64,000 bases of DNA, from assembly GCF_036013955.1 (NCBI RefSeq), contig NZ_CP107903.1:4526001-4590000 (forward strand). The letters run 5' to 3'. A program made the translations under genes and the position numbers. This DNA is from Streptomyces sp. NBC_00459. GTDB lineage: Bacteria > Actinomycetota > Actinomycetes > Streptomycetales > Streptomycetaceae. Position 1 is the first letter of the stretch. Every line of letters starts with the position of its first letter. Shown piece by piece: positions 1 through 8,405 of this stretch. The notes beneath the pieces are model-generated. The model was not told the origin of the DNA and did no database searches. It saw only the letters and a program-made list of their open reading frames with translations.

Positions 1-1
1 G

Positions 2-682
2 CACAGCGGTCTGGGCCTGACGGCGTTCTACTATGCGCTGGTCCTGGTGGTCGTCGGCATGCTCTCCGCCAACGTCATCAGCGGCCAGGTGGATCACGCT
101 CTGGGCTACACCCACAACGACCTGGGACCGCTGCGCCTGCACCGCCCGCTGATCCGGGCCACCCGGGTGCAGACCCTCACCATCAGCAGCACCCTCATGG
201 CCGGACTGTCCCTGCTGACGGGCACCCTCGTCATGGCCGGCGCGGTCGGCATCATGGGCATGGACGCCTCCCACCTGCCGCTTCTCTGGCTGTACTCGGT
301 GTGCGCCATCGCGGTCTCGGGGATCGGCGCACTCAGCCTCCTCGCGGTCTTCGGCACGCCCGGCATGCTGCTGGTCACGCTGGTCTTCATCGGGATGGCG
401 GTACCCACCGCCGGCGCCACCACCCCCATCGAGGCGCTGCCCGGCTTCTACCGCTTCCTCGCGGAGTTCGAGCCGCTGCGGCAGATCACCGGCGGCATCC
501 GCTCGATCCTCTACTACGACGCCCAGGGCGACGCGGGTCTGACGCGGGGCTGGGTCATGATGGCGGCCGGACTCGTGGCTGCCGTGCTGTTCGGCTTCGG
601 CGTACTGGGGTGGTACGACCGCAAGGGACTGCACCGCATCCCGGCGGAGACGAAGCCCGAGAAGACCGCCGTCCCGGCGTGA
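2..682 (+). CDS. DUF3533/ABC-2-type membrane protein, C-terminal part
   Basis: The frame is open from the first bases of the window, so only the C-terminal part of the protein is seen. Hydrophobic segments alternate with short loops: an opening helix (LVLVVVGML), then stretches around GTLVMAGAVG, MLLVTLVFIGMAV and a last helix before the charged tail GWYDRKGLHRIP. This layout and the loop GVTTPIE-like segment before PGFYRFLAEFEPLRQ resemble the membrane proteins of the DUF3533/YhgE-Pip group, which in Streptomyces often sit beside a TetR regulator, as here. The role is probably export or envelope related; the substrate is unknown. The family call is from recalled similarity, not a search. Confidence 0.6.
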   Translation, partial: HSGLGLTAFYYALVLVVVGMLSANVISGQVDHALGYTHNDLGPLRLHRPLIRATRVQTLTISSTLMAGLSLLTGTLVMAGAVGIMGMDASHLPLLWLYSVCAIAVSGIGALSLLAVFGTPGMLLVTLVFIGMAVPTAGATTPIEALPGFYRFLAEFEPLRQITGGIRSILYYDAQGDAGLTRGWVMMAAGLVAAVLFGFGVLGWYDRKGLHRIPAETKPEKTAVPA

Positions 683-840
683 CGGCAGGTCGCCCAGGAC
701 GGGCCACCACTCGGAGCGGCCCCGGCCCCGGTGCGGTGTGTGTCGCCCTGCCGGGGACGACAGGCGCGCGCACACCGTCATCGCTCGGCGACGGCCCCTT
801 CCCCCCGGGCCGTCGTCGAGCCCCTCCCCGGACCTCCCGG

Positions 841-854
841 AAACCGATCGGTTT
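841..854. promoter_or_regulatory. Perfect 14-bp palindrome, likely TetR operator
   Basis: AAACCGATCGGTTT is a perfect 14-bp palindrome lying 32 bp before the start of the TetR-family gene and 158 bp after the end of the membrane protein gene. The position suits autoregulation by the TetR protein. Binding is inferred. Confidence 0.65.
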
Positions 855-886
855 TCATTTCGTCCACTTCGGGTTAACCTCGCGGT

Positions 887-1456
887 ATGACCACCGAAGT
901 GAAGCGGAGCCCCAGGGAGCGGTTGCTGGAGGCGGCAGCCGCGCTCACGTACCAGGACGGCGTCAGCATCGGCGTCGAGGCACTGTGCAAGGCGGCGGGG
1001 GTGTCGAAGCGCTCCATGTACCAGCTGTTCGAGAGCAAGGACGAGCTCCTGGCAGCAAGTCTGAAGGAGCGCGCCGCCCCCTACGCGGCGACTCTCCTGC
1101 CCGCGGCGGACGACGGCCGCTCCCCCCGCGAGCGGATCCAGCACGTCTTCGCGCAGGTGGAATCGCAGGCCGGCGCCCCCGAGTTCCGCGGCTGCCGGTA
1201 CCTGGCCGTACAGATCGAACTCAAGGACCAGGGTCACCCCGCGAGCCGGGTCGCCCATCAGGTCAAGGCGAACCTGACCGCATTCTTCCGCGCCGAGGCC
1301 GAGCAGGGCGGGGCGGGCGATCCCGATCTGCTGGCCCGACAGCTCATCCTGGTCTTCGACGGCGCCAGTGCCCGCGCGGGAATCCAGGCCGACACCCTGG
1401 CCGGGCTCATCGCACCCACGGTGACCACCTTGCTCGACGCGGCAGGCGTACGCTGA
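887..1456 (+). CDS. TetR/AcrR-family transcriptional regulator
   Basis: A 189-residue protein of normal TetR length. Residues 8-55 form the N-terminal helix-turn-helix: SPRERLLEAAAAL, then the recognition segment AGVSKRSMYQLFESKDELL, which is the classic TetR pattern. The C-terminal part is the helical ligand/dimer domain and does not point to a ligand. The gene follows the membrane protein gene on the same strand and has a perfect palindrome in its promoter, so it probably represses itself and perhaps the upstream transporter-like gene. The ATG at 887 gives a full-length HTH. Confidence 0.9.
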   Translation: MTTEVKRSPRERLLEAAAALTYQDGVSIGVEALCKAAGVSKRSMYQLFESKDELLAASLKERAAPYAATLLPAADDGRSPRERIQHVFAQVESQAGAPEFRGCRYLAVQIELKDQGHPASRVAHQVKANLTAFFRAEAEQGGAGDPDLLARQLILVFDGASARAGIQADTLAGLIAPTVTTLLDAAGVR

Positions 1457-1464
1457 CGCATCGC

Positions 1465-1512
1465 CCGTCCGACCGACCGCCCGACCGCCCATCCGTCCGC
1501 CCGCCCGCCCGT
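1465..1512. repeat. Low-complexity GACC/GCCC simple repeat
   Basis: Short degenerate repeats of gaccgacc, gcccgacc and gcccgcccgccc follow the TetR stop codon. No gene or hairpin was recognised; it is probably slippage-prone spacer DNA. Confidence 0.5.
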
Positions 1513-1660
1513 TTCCACCGGCAGCAACATTCCTGCGGTGAGGCGGGAACCTCAGGACGCCCGACTGCGTTCATGTCACTGACGGCCGGACGAGCGGAGC
1601 CGTCGGTTCACAGAGTCAACTGCTGATTCCGTACGACGACTTGGCCGGGGGGCAAGAGGC

Positions 1661-2065
1661 GTGCAGCAGCACCGCGCACACTCCACGCGCCCCGCCGCCG
1701 TCGTGCTCTCCGCGCTGCTCGCGGTCCTGACCTTCCTCATGCCGGTGTCGGCCAAGTCGGCGCCGGTGTCCCGCCCGTCCTCGACTGGCACGGCCGCGGC
1801 GGCGACCGCGCACGCGACCGCGACCGCCGACTCGCAGCGACCCGTCACCGTGGCGCGCCCCGTGCTCGGCCACGCCGACGCCGTGCCGTACCCGTTCCAC
1901 CCTTTCCTGGGCCCCGGCACCGGGGCCGCGGCCCCGCACCGCGCTGTCGGCGGTCCCGCCGCGGCCGTTGCGGTCGCGGCAACAGGAGCGAGCCGGGGCG
2001 TCCACGCGTATCGCCCGCGCGGCCCGCCGTCCCGATGGAGCACCGAAGTCCGTATCGACGCCTGA
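1661..2065 (+). CDS. Hypothetical small exported Ala-rich protein
   Basis: 134 residues from a GTG start. After a short basic stretch (HRAHSTRP) there is a hydrophobic segment AAVVLSALLAVLTFLMPVSA that looks like a signal peptide ending near residue 31. The rest is low-complexity Ala/Pro/Thr/Arg sequence without known domains. It ends 62 bp before the chosen start of secDF on the same strand, so the two may be cotranscribed. GC-rich frames are easily open by chance, so existence as a protein is only moderately supported; the signal-like N-terminus is the main argument. Confidence 0.4.
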   Translation: MQQHRAHSTRPAAVVLSALLAVLTFLMPVSAKSAPVSRPSSTGTAAAATAHATATADSQRPVTVARPVLGHADAVPYPFHPFLGPGTGAAAPHRAVGGPAAAVAVAATGASRGVHAYRPRGPPSRWSTEVRIDA

Positions 2066-2127
2066 CCGTTCGCCTCCGCGTCCGGGGCAGACGTCGACTC
2101 CGTCTGCCTGCCCATCGTGGAGAACCC

Positions 2128-4470
2128 ATGTCCCGCGCGCCCATGTGGCGGGCGATCATCGCCCTAGGTGTGATCGCCGCCTCGCTCTTCTTCGCTCTCA
2201 CCCAGTCCGCCCGCCTCGGCCTCGACCTGCGCGGCGGCACCCAGATCGTCCTGGAGACCAGGGACTCACCCGTGGTCGAGGCCGATGCCGAATCGACCCA
2301 GCGGGCCCTTGAGGTGCTCCGCCAGCGGGTCGACGCGCTCGGCGTGTCCGAGCCGAGCCTGTACCGGTCCGGACAGCAACGGATCTTCGTCGAGCTGCCC
2401 GGCGTACAGGACCCGCGCGAGGCCGCCGAAGTCATCGGCCGTACCGCGCAGTTGACCGTCCACCCGGTGCAGGGCGCGACGGACAAGCAGGACGCGAACA
2501 AGGGGAAGCCGGCCAGGGACGGCTCACGCACCCTGGCCGACCCCGACCGGAAGGGGGCGTTCCTCAAGCTCGGGCCCACCGTCCTCACCGGCGACGGCGT
2601 CAAGGACGCCGAGGCAGTGCTCGACCAGCAGACGCTGTCGGGCTGGGTGATCAACCTCGCCTTCCGCGGACAGGCGGGCAAGGACTGGGCACGGGTCACC
2701 GGGGCGGCGGCCTGTGCCCCGCAGGGCGCCCCCGAGCGGCGCGTCGCCATCGTGCTGGACGGCAAGGTCCTCTCGGCGCCCGGCGTCAACGCGGATGTGG
2801 CGTGCAACGTCGGCATCTCCGGCGGCTCCACGCAGATCACCGGCGGCTTCGGCCGGGAGGAGGCCCACGATCTGGCCGCGCTCGTCAAGGGCGGTGCGCT
2901 GCCGGTGCCCGTGGACGTCGTGGAGCAGCGCACGGTCGGCCCCACGCTCGGTGCCGACGCCATCGCCGCCAGCACCCAGGCCGCGATCATCGGGCTCGCC
3001 CTGACGGGGCTGTTCATCATCGTCGTCTACCGGCTGCTCGGTGCCCTGGCCACCATCGCGCTCGCGCTGTACGGGCTGATCTCCTACGCCGTACTGGTCG
3101 CCCTGGGCGCGACCCTGACACTGCCGGGACTCGCCGGTTTCGTCCTGGCGATCGGCATGGCGGTGGACGCGAACGTGCTGGTCTTCGAGCGTGCCCGCGA
3201 GGAGTATCTGGGAGCCCGCGCCCTGAAGTCGGCCTCGGCGCACCTGGACAAGCCGCTGAGCATCGGCTTCCGCAAGGCATGGAGCGCGGTCGTCGACTCG
3301 AATGTGACCACGCTGCTCGCGGCCGGGCTGCTCTTCTTCTTCGCCACCGGACCCGTCAAGGGCTTCGGCGTCACGCTCTCCATCGGTGTCCTCGTCTCGA
3401 TGATCTCGGCCCTGGTGATCACCCGGGTCCTCGCCGACTTCGCGATCCGGCGCCGCTACGTGCGGGGCCGGCCCGGCCTGACCGGGATCACCTCCACCGG
3501 CCGGGTGCGTGCCTGGCTCGCGCGCCGCGAACCCCGCCTGGTGCACCACCGGCGCCGCTGGCTCGGCGTCAGCGCGCTGCTGATCGTGGTCGCCGTCGCC
3601 GGAATCGGCCTGCGCGGACTGGAGTTCGGGGTGGAGTTCACCGGCGGGCGCCTGGTGGAGTACAGCACCAGCAGGCCCATGGACGTGGACGCGGCACGTA
3701 CGGCGGTCACGGACGCCGGGTTCCCGCGCGCGGTGGTGCAGGAGTCGGGGCACGGCAACATCTCGGTACGCACCGGTGAGCTGAGCAACGACCAGCAGCA
3801 CACGATCAGAACGGCGCTGGCGGAGGAGGGCGGCGAGGTCACCGTCGAGCGGGACGAGCTGATCGGCCCGAGCCTCGGCGACGAGCTGCGCCAACACGCG
3901 CTCATCGCACTCGGCATCGCCGTCGCGACCCAGCTGATCTACCTCAGCGTGCGGTTCCGGTGGACGTTCGCCGCCGCGGCGGTGACAGCCATGGTGCACG
4001 ACGTGCTGCTTGTGGTGGGCCTGTTCGCCTGGCTCGGCAGGCCCGTCGACAGCGTCTTCCTGGCGGCCCTGCTCACGGTCATCGGATACTCCGTCAACGA
4101 CACCGTCGTCGTCTTCGACCGGGTGCGCGAGGCGCGCCGCCGCGATCCGGCGGCGGACCTGGAAACCACCGCGAACAAGGCCGTCATCCAGACGCTGCCG
4201 CGCACGGTGAACACCGGTATGGGCGCGCTGTTCATCCTGGCTGCCCTGGCCGTGCTCGGCGGTGACTCGCTCGCGGACTTCTCCGTGGCGCTGATCGCGG
4301 GTGTGGTCATCGGAATGGCATCGACGGTGTTCACCGCCGTGCCGATCGCCGTGCAACTGGAGGGCAGCCATCCGGCGCCGCCGGTGCGACCCAGGCGCAG
4401 CGAGAACGGCGGGACGCGCAGTCCGCTGGAGCGACGCGGGCGGGCACGGGATTCAGGCGCCGTGGTGTGA
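2128..4470 (+). CDS. secDF: Fused protein-export membrane protein SecDF
   Basis: 780 residues joining SecD and SecF in one chain. SecD half: first membrane helix at residues 6-22, then the conserved LGLDLRGGTQIVLE (D1) motif, an extracytoplasmic P1 region, and the helix bundle with GFVLAIGMAVDANVLVFERA (D4). SecF half: a new helix, the D5-like motif LEFGVEFTGGRLVEY and D6-like VIGYSVNDTVVVFDRVRE. SecDF uses the proton gradient to pull secreted proteins released from SecYEG. The ATG at 2128 has GGAGAA in front of it; an earlier ATG at 2035 would overlap the preceding ORF and lacks this site. Streptomyces usually also has separate secD and secF genes, so this is probably the second, fused paralogue (inference). 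Confidence 0.93.
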   Translation: MSRAPMWRAIIALGVIAASLFFALTQSARLGLDLRGGTQIVLETRDSPVVEADAESTQRALEVLRQRVDALGVSEPSLYRSGQQRIFVELPGVQDPREAAEVIGRTAQLTVHPVQGATDKQDANKGKPARDGSRTLADPDRKGAFLKLGPTVLTGDGVKDAEAVLDQQTLSGWVINLAFRGQAGKDWARVTGAAACAPQGAPERRVAIVLDGKVLSAPGVNADVACNVGISGGSTQITGGFGREEAHDLAALVKGGALPVPVDVVEQRTVGPTLGADAIAASTQAAIIGLALTGLFIIVVYRLLGALATIALALYGLISYAVLVALGATLTLPGLAGFVLAIGMAVDANVLVFERAREEYLGARALKSASAHLDKPLSIGFRKAWSAVVDSNVTTLLAAGLLFFFATGPVKGFGVTLSIGVLVSMISALVITRVLADFAIRRRYVRGRPGLTGITSTGRVRAWLARREPRLVHHRRRWLGVSALLIVVAVAGIGLRGLEFGVEFTGGRLVEYSTSRPMDVDAARTAVTDAGFPRAVVQESGHGNISVRTGELSNDQQHTIRTALAEEGGEVTVERDELIGPSLGDELRQHALIALGIAVATQLIYLSVRFRWTFAAAAVTAMVHDVLLVVGLFAWLGRPVDSVFLAALLTVIGYSVNDTVVVFDRVREARRRDPAADLETTANKAVIQTLPRTVNTGMGALFILAALAVLGGDSLADFSVALIAGVVIGMASTVFTAVPIAVQLEGSHPAPPVRPRRSENGGTRSPLERRGRARDSGAVV

Positions 4471-4845
4471 GGGCCGGTCCGCCTGGATGAAGAACGGAGG
4501 GCCGGCACCGTGGTGGGCGATTTCCTCGCCCACCACACCGGCAGACTCCTCGGGACCGGCTGCGCGCGGGCTGCGCAGCCCGTCGCATCCCCGGCACCGC
4601 TCCGGGCACAAGGTCGCCTGCCGCGAGCGGTAGCGGCGCCCCAGCCTCCCCGCCTCGACAGGACATGTGCGTCCGCAACGCCGTAACAGACACCGTCCTC
4701 CGAGCGGGACGGGACGGGGTGGGGTGGGGTGGCCGGCTCGGGCGGGCAGGGCCGTGGCGCGAAGGGGCTCGTCCTGGGAGGCCGGGGAGTGAGCCGCCGC
4801 GGTCACCGGCCAGGCCCCGCGGTGGGACGGAGTGCCCGGAACGTG
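4471..4845. other. Intergenic region after secDF
   Basis: No gene is supported with confidence. It holds the hairpin at 4510-4536 and a low-confidence minus-strand ORF discussed among the rejected items. Confidence 0.5.
4510..4536. terminator. Hairpin terminator after secDF
   Basis: GTGGTGGGCGA and TCGCCCACCAC form a perfect 11-bp stem around a 5-base TTTCC loop, 40 bases after the secDF stop. There is no U-run, as is usual in Streptomyces. It could serve secDF. Confidence 0.6.
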
Positions 4846-5490
4846 TCAGGCCACGCCGAGAAAGCGCAGAACGGCGAGCACCCGGCGGTGGTCCGCGTCG
4901 GCCTTCGGCAGGTCCAGTTTGGCGAGGATGCCGTTGATGTGTTTGGCCACCGCGCTCTCACTGACCACGAGCCGCGCGGCGATTCCGGCGTTGGACCGCC
5001 CGCCCGCCATCAGCTCCAGCACCTCGCGTTCTCGTGGGGTGAGCCGGTCCAGCGGGTCGCTGTGGCGGCGTACCAGCAACTGGGAGACCACCTGCGGGTC
5101 CAGCGCGGTGCCGCCTTCGGCCACCCGGCGCAGTGTGTCCGCGAACTCCTCGACGTCCGCGACCCGTTGCTTCAGCAGGTAGCCGATCCCCGACGTGTGC
5201 GCGGACAGCAGATCCGCCGCGTACCGCTCCTCCACGTACTGGGAGAGCAGCAGCACGGCGGTACCGGGCCACTGCTGTCTGATGACCAGCGCGGCTCGTA
5301 CCCCCTCGTCCGTGAAGCCGGGAGGCATCCGGACGTCCACCACCGCGATGTCCGGCCGGTGTTCCTCCACCGCCGCCAACAACGCCTCGGCGTCGCCCAC
5401 TTCGGCGACCACCTCGAACCCCGCCATCTCCAGGACCCTGACCACGCCGATCCGGAGCAGGACGGAATCCTCGGCGATCACGGCACGCAC
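4846..5490 (-). CDS. NarL/FixJ-type response regulator
   Basis: 214 residues from GTG at 5490. N-terminal receiver: acidic pair ED at 7-8, phosphoacceptor Asp52 in VVDVRMPP, and the conserved Lys in GYLLKQRV. C-terminal LuxR-type HTH: LTPREREVLELMAGGRSNAGIAA followed by VSESAVAKHINGILAKL (each a standard NarL motif). The open frame extends 57 codons further upstream, but those codons overlap the kinase gene in another frame and encode Arg-rich nonsense, so the GTG is chosen. It overlaps the 3' end of the kinase gene by 13 bp, so the two are translationally coupled and form a two-component pair. Confidence 0.92.
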   Translation of the reverse strand: MRAVIAEDSVLLRIGVVRVLEMAGFEVVAEVGDAEALLAAVEEHRPDIAVVDVRMPPGFTDEGVRAALVIRQQWPGTAVLLLSQYVEERYAADLLSAHTSGIGYLLKQRVADVEEFADTLRRVAEGGTALDPQVVSQLLVRRHSDPLDRLTPREREVLELMAGGRSNAGIAARLVVSESAVAKHINGILAKLDLPKADADHRRVLAVLRFLGVA

Positions 5491-6728
5491 GGCAGCTCCA
5501 CGGTCATGACGGTCGGTCCCCCGACGGGACTGTCGACCGACAGCCTGCCATCGACCGACGCGACCCTCTTGGCCAGCCCGGCCAGCCCAGTACCGCCGGC
5601 GGGTTCGGCGCCGCCCACGCCGTCGTCGCTGACGACGAGAACCAGGGTCGCGCCGACGCACTCCACCGTGACCTCGGCCCGGGACGCCTCGGCGTGCTTC
5701 ACCACGTTCGTCAGTGCCTCGGAGACGATGAAGTACGCGACGGCCTCGACCGCGGGCGAGGGCCTCGACGGCAGGTTCACCGTCACCCCCACCGGGATGG
5801 GCGCCCGGGCCGCGACACCCGAGAGCGCGGCGTCGAGGCCGCGATCCTCCAGAACGGCCGGGTGCAGTCCGCGCACCAGATCGTTCAGCTCCTCTATCGC
5901 CTCCTTCGCCTCCCGGTGCGCCTCGTCGAGCACGCGGCGGGCGTCCTCGGTCAGGTCACCGAGCGTCGCCCTGGCCAGCCCGAGGTTGACCGCCAGGGAG
6001 ACCAGCCGCTGCTGGGCGCCGTCGTGCAGATCGCGTTCGATACGCCGCCGTTCGGCGTCGACCGCGTCCACCAGGCCCGCCCGGCTCTCGGCCAGGTCCG
6101 CCACCCTGCGCGCCAGTTGTTCCTCGCGGCTGGGCCCGAGCCGGACGGTGGCGGTGCGGGTGTCGAGCCGGGTGAGGGCTCCGGACAGCCAGGATGCCGC
6201 GTAGAGCAGGGCGATTCCGGCGGCGGTGGCGTATGCCGCCAAGGGGGTGTAGCCGGCTTGGCCGAGTCGCGACTCCGGTGGAACGAGCCAGATCCATACG
6301 TAGGTCGAGGCGACCACGGCGGACATGGCCCACAGCAGAAGGACGAAGCCGGCTGCGAGGGCCAGGAGCGGTCCGAACAGCAGGTGGTAGCCGAGCTGCC
6401 GCCGGCCCGCCGGGGAACGCAGCCACTCGGGCAGCGGGGGACGCGGCCCCTCGTAGGGCGAGGGGATGTCCACACCGAGACGGGTACGGAAGCGGGCGTA
6501 CTGGGCCTCGGTCAGCAACGGCCCGGCCGGCATGACGGCGGCGAGCGGGGCGAGAACCGCGAGGAGGATATCCGCCGGCGTTTCCGGGACGAAGAGGATC
6601 CAGGGGAGAGCCATGACGACCAGGACAGCGAGCTGGATCAGAACCCCGGTGACCATGAACACGGCCGGGCGTCCGGCGCCCTGGAACGGCCACTGGATCA
6701 CGCGCCGCAGACGGGCGGTTATGTGCAT
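5478..6728 (-). CDS. Histidine kinase (HisKA_3, NarL-type partner)
   Basis: About 416 residues. Two groups of membrane helices (residues 20-70 and 115-185) precede the dimerisation/phosphoacceptor helix ERRRIERDLHDGAQQRL with His234. The HATPase domain shows the N-box in SEALTNVVKHAEAS, the G1 box DDGVGG and the G2-like GTGLAGLAKRV. This is the membrane sensor for the overlapping response regulator gene. No signal is evident. The ATG at 6728 is chosen because it opens directly before the first helix; the frame runs further upstream into the divergent promoter region, so the start is uncertain. Confidence 0.9.
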   Translation of the reverse strand: MHITARLRRVIQWPFQGAGRPAVFMVTGVLIQLAVLVVMALPWILFVPETPADILLAVLAPLAAVMPAGPLLTEAQYARFRTRLGVDIPSPYEGPRPPLPEWLRSPAGRRQLGYHLLFGPLLALAAGFVLLLWAMSAVVASTYVWIWLVPPESRLGQAGYTPLAAYATAAGIALLYAASWLSGALTRLDTRTATVRLGPSREEQLARRVADLAESRAGLVDAVDAERRRIERDLHDGAQQRLVSLAVNLGLARATLGDLTEDARRVLDEAHREAKEAIEELNDLVRGLHPAVLEDRGLDAALSGVAARAPIPVGVTVNLPSRPSPAVEAVAYFIVSEALTNVVKHAEASRAEVTVECVGATLVLVVSDDGVGGAEPAGGTGLAGLAKRVASVDGRLSVDSPVGGPTVMTVELPCVP

Positions 6729-6897
6729 GAGGGAACGGTAAGCGCCGAGGTCAGGGGTGGTCCATGACGTAGGCGTCCGTCCTGGGGGTGTAGCTGGTGC
6801 CACCCCGGAACGGTCATCTGCGCTACTGACTGTGATCGCCGCGCGGTCGAGGCTGAAAGCCATGCAGGAGAACCGCCGACGCGAGGAGTCCGAACCG

Positions 6898-7341
6898 ATG
6901 AGTGCGCTGATCACCCGTCAACCACCTGGTGTCGAGGGCGGGTCGACCACCCTGAGGCGGGTGCGCCGCTGGTACCGGATGGAGTACGTCCTGGTCGGCA
7001 GCGGGCTGGCCCTGCTGCCCTGGCTGGTCGTGCTGGCGGACAACCTGCCCGCGGTGGCCGTTGCCTCCAACTGGCGCACGGTCTGGATCGGCCTGGACGC
7101 CGCGGAGGCGGTGGCCCTGATCGCCACGGGACTGCTGGCCGTACGAGGTCACCGCCTGTACCCGCTCACGGCCACCGCCGCCGCCACACTGCTGGTGGTC
7201 GACGCCTGGTTCGACACGATGACAGCGGCACCGGGCGCGGACCAGGTCTCGGCGGCGGCGATGGCACTCGGCGCGGAGCTGCCGCTGGCGGTGGTGTGCG
7301 TCGTACTCGCGGCAAGGGGGCACGCCCGCCGCACGGTCTGA
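6898..7341 (+). CDS. Hypothetical four-helix membrane protein
   Basis: 147 residues from ATG 6898, preceded by GAGGAG at 6883-6888. A basic N-terminus (TLRRVRRWYRMEY) is followed by four hydrophobic segments: GSGLALLPWLVVLA, AAEAVALIATGLLAV, ATAAATLLVVDAWF and ELPLAVVCVVLAA. The aromatic/acidic pattern VVDAWFDTMTA in helix 3 is shared with many uncharacterised Streptomyces membrane proteins. It is transcribed divergently from the kinase gene, so the two may share a regulatory region. Function unknown. Confidence 0.75.
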   Translation: MSALITRQPPGVEGGSTTLRRVRRWYRMEYVLVGSGLALLPWLVVLADNLPAVAVASNWRTVWIGLDAAEAVALIATGLLAVRGHRLYPLTATAAATLLVVDAWFDTMTAAPGADQVSAAAMALGAELPLAVVCVVLAARGHARRTV

Positions 7342-7372
7342 CGGTCTCCCGGGCCTCCTCCTCGTGCATTGA

Positions 7373-7687
7373 CTAGTCCGTGCCACCGCCCCGACGCAGT
7401 GCTCGGGTGCACCAGCCGATGATCGCGGTGTTGACCGCTGCCCCGAGAGTGACGGCGATGACGGCCATGACGATGTTGTCCGGCAGTACGAGGAGCACGA
7501 AGCTGGCGGGGGCGGTGGCGAGAAGGGGGATGACGCCGGCCATGGACTCGTCCGAGCTGTCGCCGATGGTCACCACCAGGGCCCACGCGAGCAGAACGGC
7601 ACAGACGACGAGGTAGCCGAGGCCGACGACGCCGATGTGGTCGCGCAGTCGGCGGAGGATGGATCGGCCGGTATCGGTGTCGGTCAT
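7373..7687 (-). CDS. Small membrane protein, SCO4225-like
   Basis: 104 residues with three hydrophobic segments (GYLVVCAVLLAWALVV, GVIPLLATAPASFVLLVL and NIVMAVIAVTLGAAVNTA) and a short basic C-terminus (WCTRALRRGGGTD). Layout and length match the Streptomyces SCO4225-type membrane proteins as I recall them. AAGGAG lies 13 bases before the ATG. The gene is 37 bp downstream of the following response regulator gene on the same strand, so it may belong to that two-component operon. Function unknown. Confidence 0.7.
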   Translation of the reverse strand: MTDTDTGRSILRRLRDHIGVVGLGYLVVCAVLLAWALVVTIGDSSDESMAGVIPLLATAPASFVLLVLPDNIVMAVIAVTLGAAVNTAIIGWCTRALRRGGGTD

Positions 7688-7724
7688 GGGAGGGGTGGGC
7701 TCCTTGGCTGCGGCTGGGTGGTGG

Positions 7725-8405
7725 TCAGAGGTGGGTGCCCGGTGGGTTCGGGCGGGCGAGGCCGAGGTCGTACGCGAGGATCGTCGCCTGTACGCGGTCG
7801 CGCAGGCCGAGTTTGCGGAGCAGCGCGTTCACGTGGGACTTCACGGTGCCTACGGTGATGCCGAGTTGTTCGGCGATCTCCGTGTTGGTGAGTCCGGCCG
7901 CGACCAGGGTGAGGACGCCCCGTTGGCTGCCGGTCAGGCTGTCCAGTTCGGGGGAGCTCCCGACCGGGACCGGGGCGGGTGGTCCGGACGCGTAGTGGCC
8001 GATGAGGCGGCGGGTCGCGGACGGGGCGAGCACGCTCTCGCCGGCCGCCACCTCCCGGATGCCCTGCAGCAGTTGGGCGGGGAGTACGTCCTTGAGGAGG
8101 AAGCCCGAGGCGCCGGCGCGCAGCGCGTCGAAGACGTACGCGTCGAGGTCGAAGGTGGTCAGGACGAGGACGCGGGGCGCGTTCTCCCGGCCGGTGATGA
8201 TGCGGGTGGCGGCGATGCCGTCCAGTTCGGGCATGCGTACGTCCATGACGACGACGTCGGGAGCCAGTTCTTCGGCCAGCCGCACCGCGGCGGCGCCGTC
8301 GGCGGCCTCGCCGACGACCGTCATGTCGTCCTCGGCGTCGATCACGGCGGCGAACCCCGCCCGTACGATGCCCTGGTCGTCGACGACCAGCACGTTGAGG
8401 CTCAT
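7725..8405 (-). CDS. NarL/FixJ-type response regulator
   Basis: 226 residues. Receiver domain: DD at 9-10, phosphoacceptor Asp55 in VVVMDVRMPE, Thr in VLVLTTFD and Lys in GFLLKDVLP. LuxR-type HTH near the C-terminus: LTGSQRGVLTLVAAGLTNTE and LGITVGTVKSHVNALLRKLG. The ATG at 8405 overlaps the stop of the kinase gene as ATGA, which means coupled translation. It is the output partner of the double-length kinase upstream. Confidence 0.94.
   Translation of the reverse strand: MSLNVLVVDDQGIVRAGFAAVIDAEDDMTVVGEAADGAAAVRLAEELAPDVVVMDVRMPELDGIAATRIITGRENAPRVLVLTTFDLDAYVFDALRAGASGFLLKDVLPAQLLQGIREVAAGESVLAPSATRRLIGHYASGPPAPVPVGSSPELDSLTGSQRGVLTLVAAGLTNTEIAEQLGITVGTVKSHVNALLRKLGLRDRVQATILAYDLGLARPNPPGTHL

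Noticed and set aside
301..1626. 441-codon plus-strand ORF across the membrane-protein and TetR genes
   Set aside because: It overlaps both real genes in another frame and is Arg/Gly/Pro nonsense.
2524..4371. Minus-strand ORF of 615 codons opposite secDF
   Set aside because: It mirrors the codon structure of secDF; composition is Arg/His/Asp-biased and no motif is seen.
4453..4806. Minus-strand ORF with cysteines converging on secDF
   Set aside because: Its end (GEEIAHHGAGPPFFIQADRP) looks protein-like and third-codon GC is high, but it covers the secDF terminator, overlaps the secDF stop and has no good start. Left as an unproven small gene.
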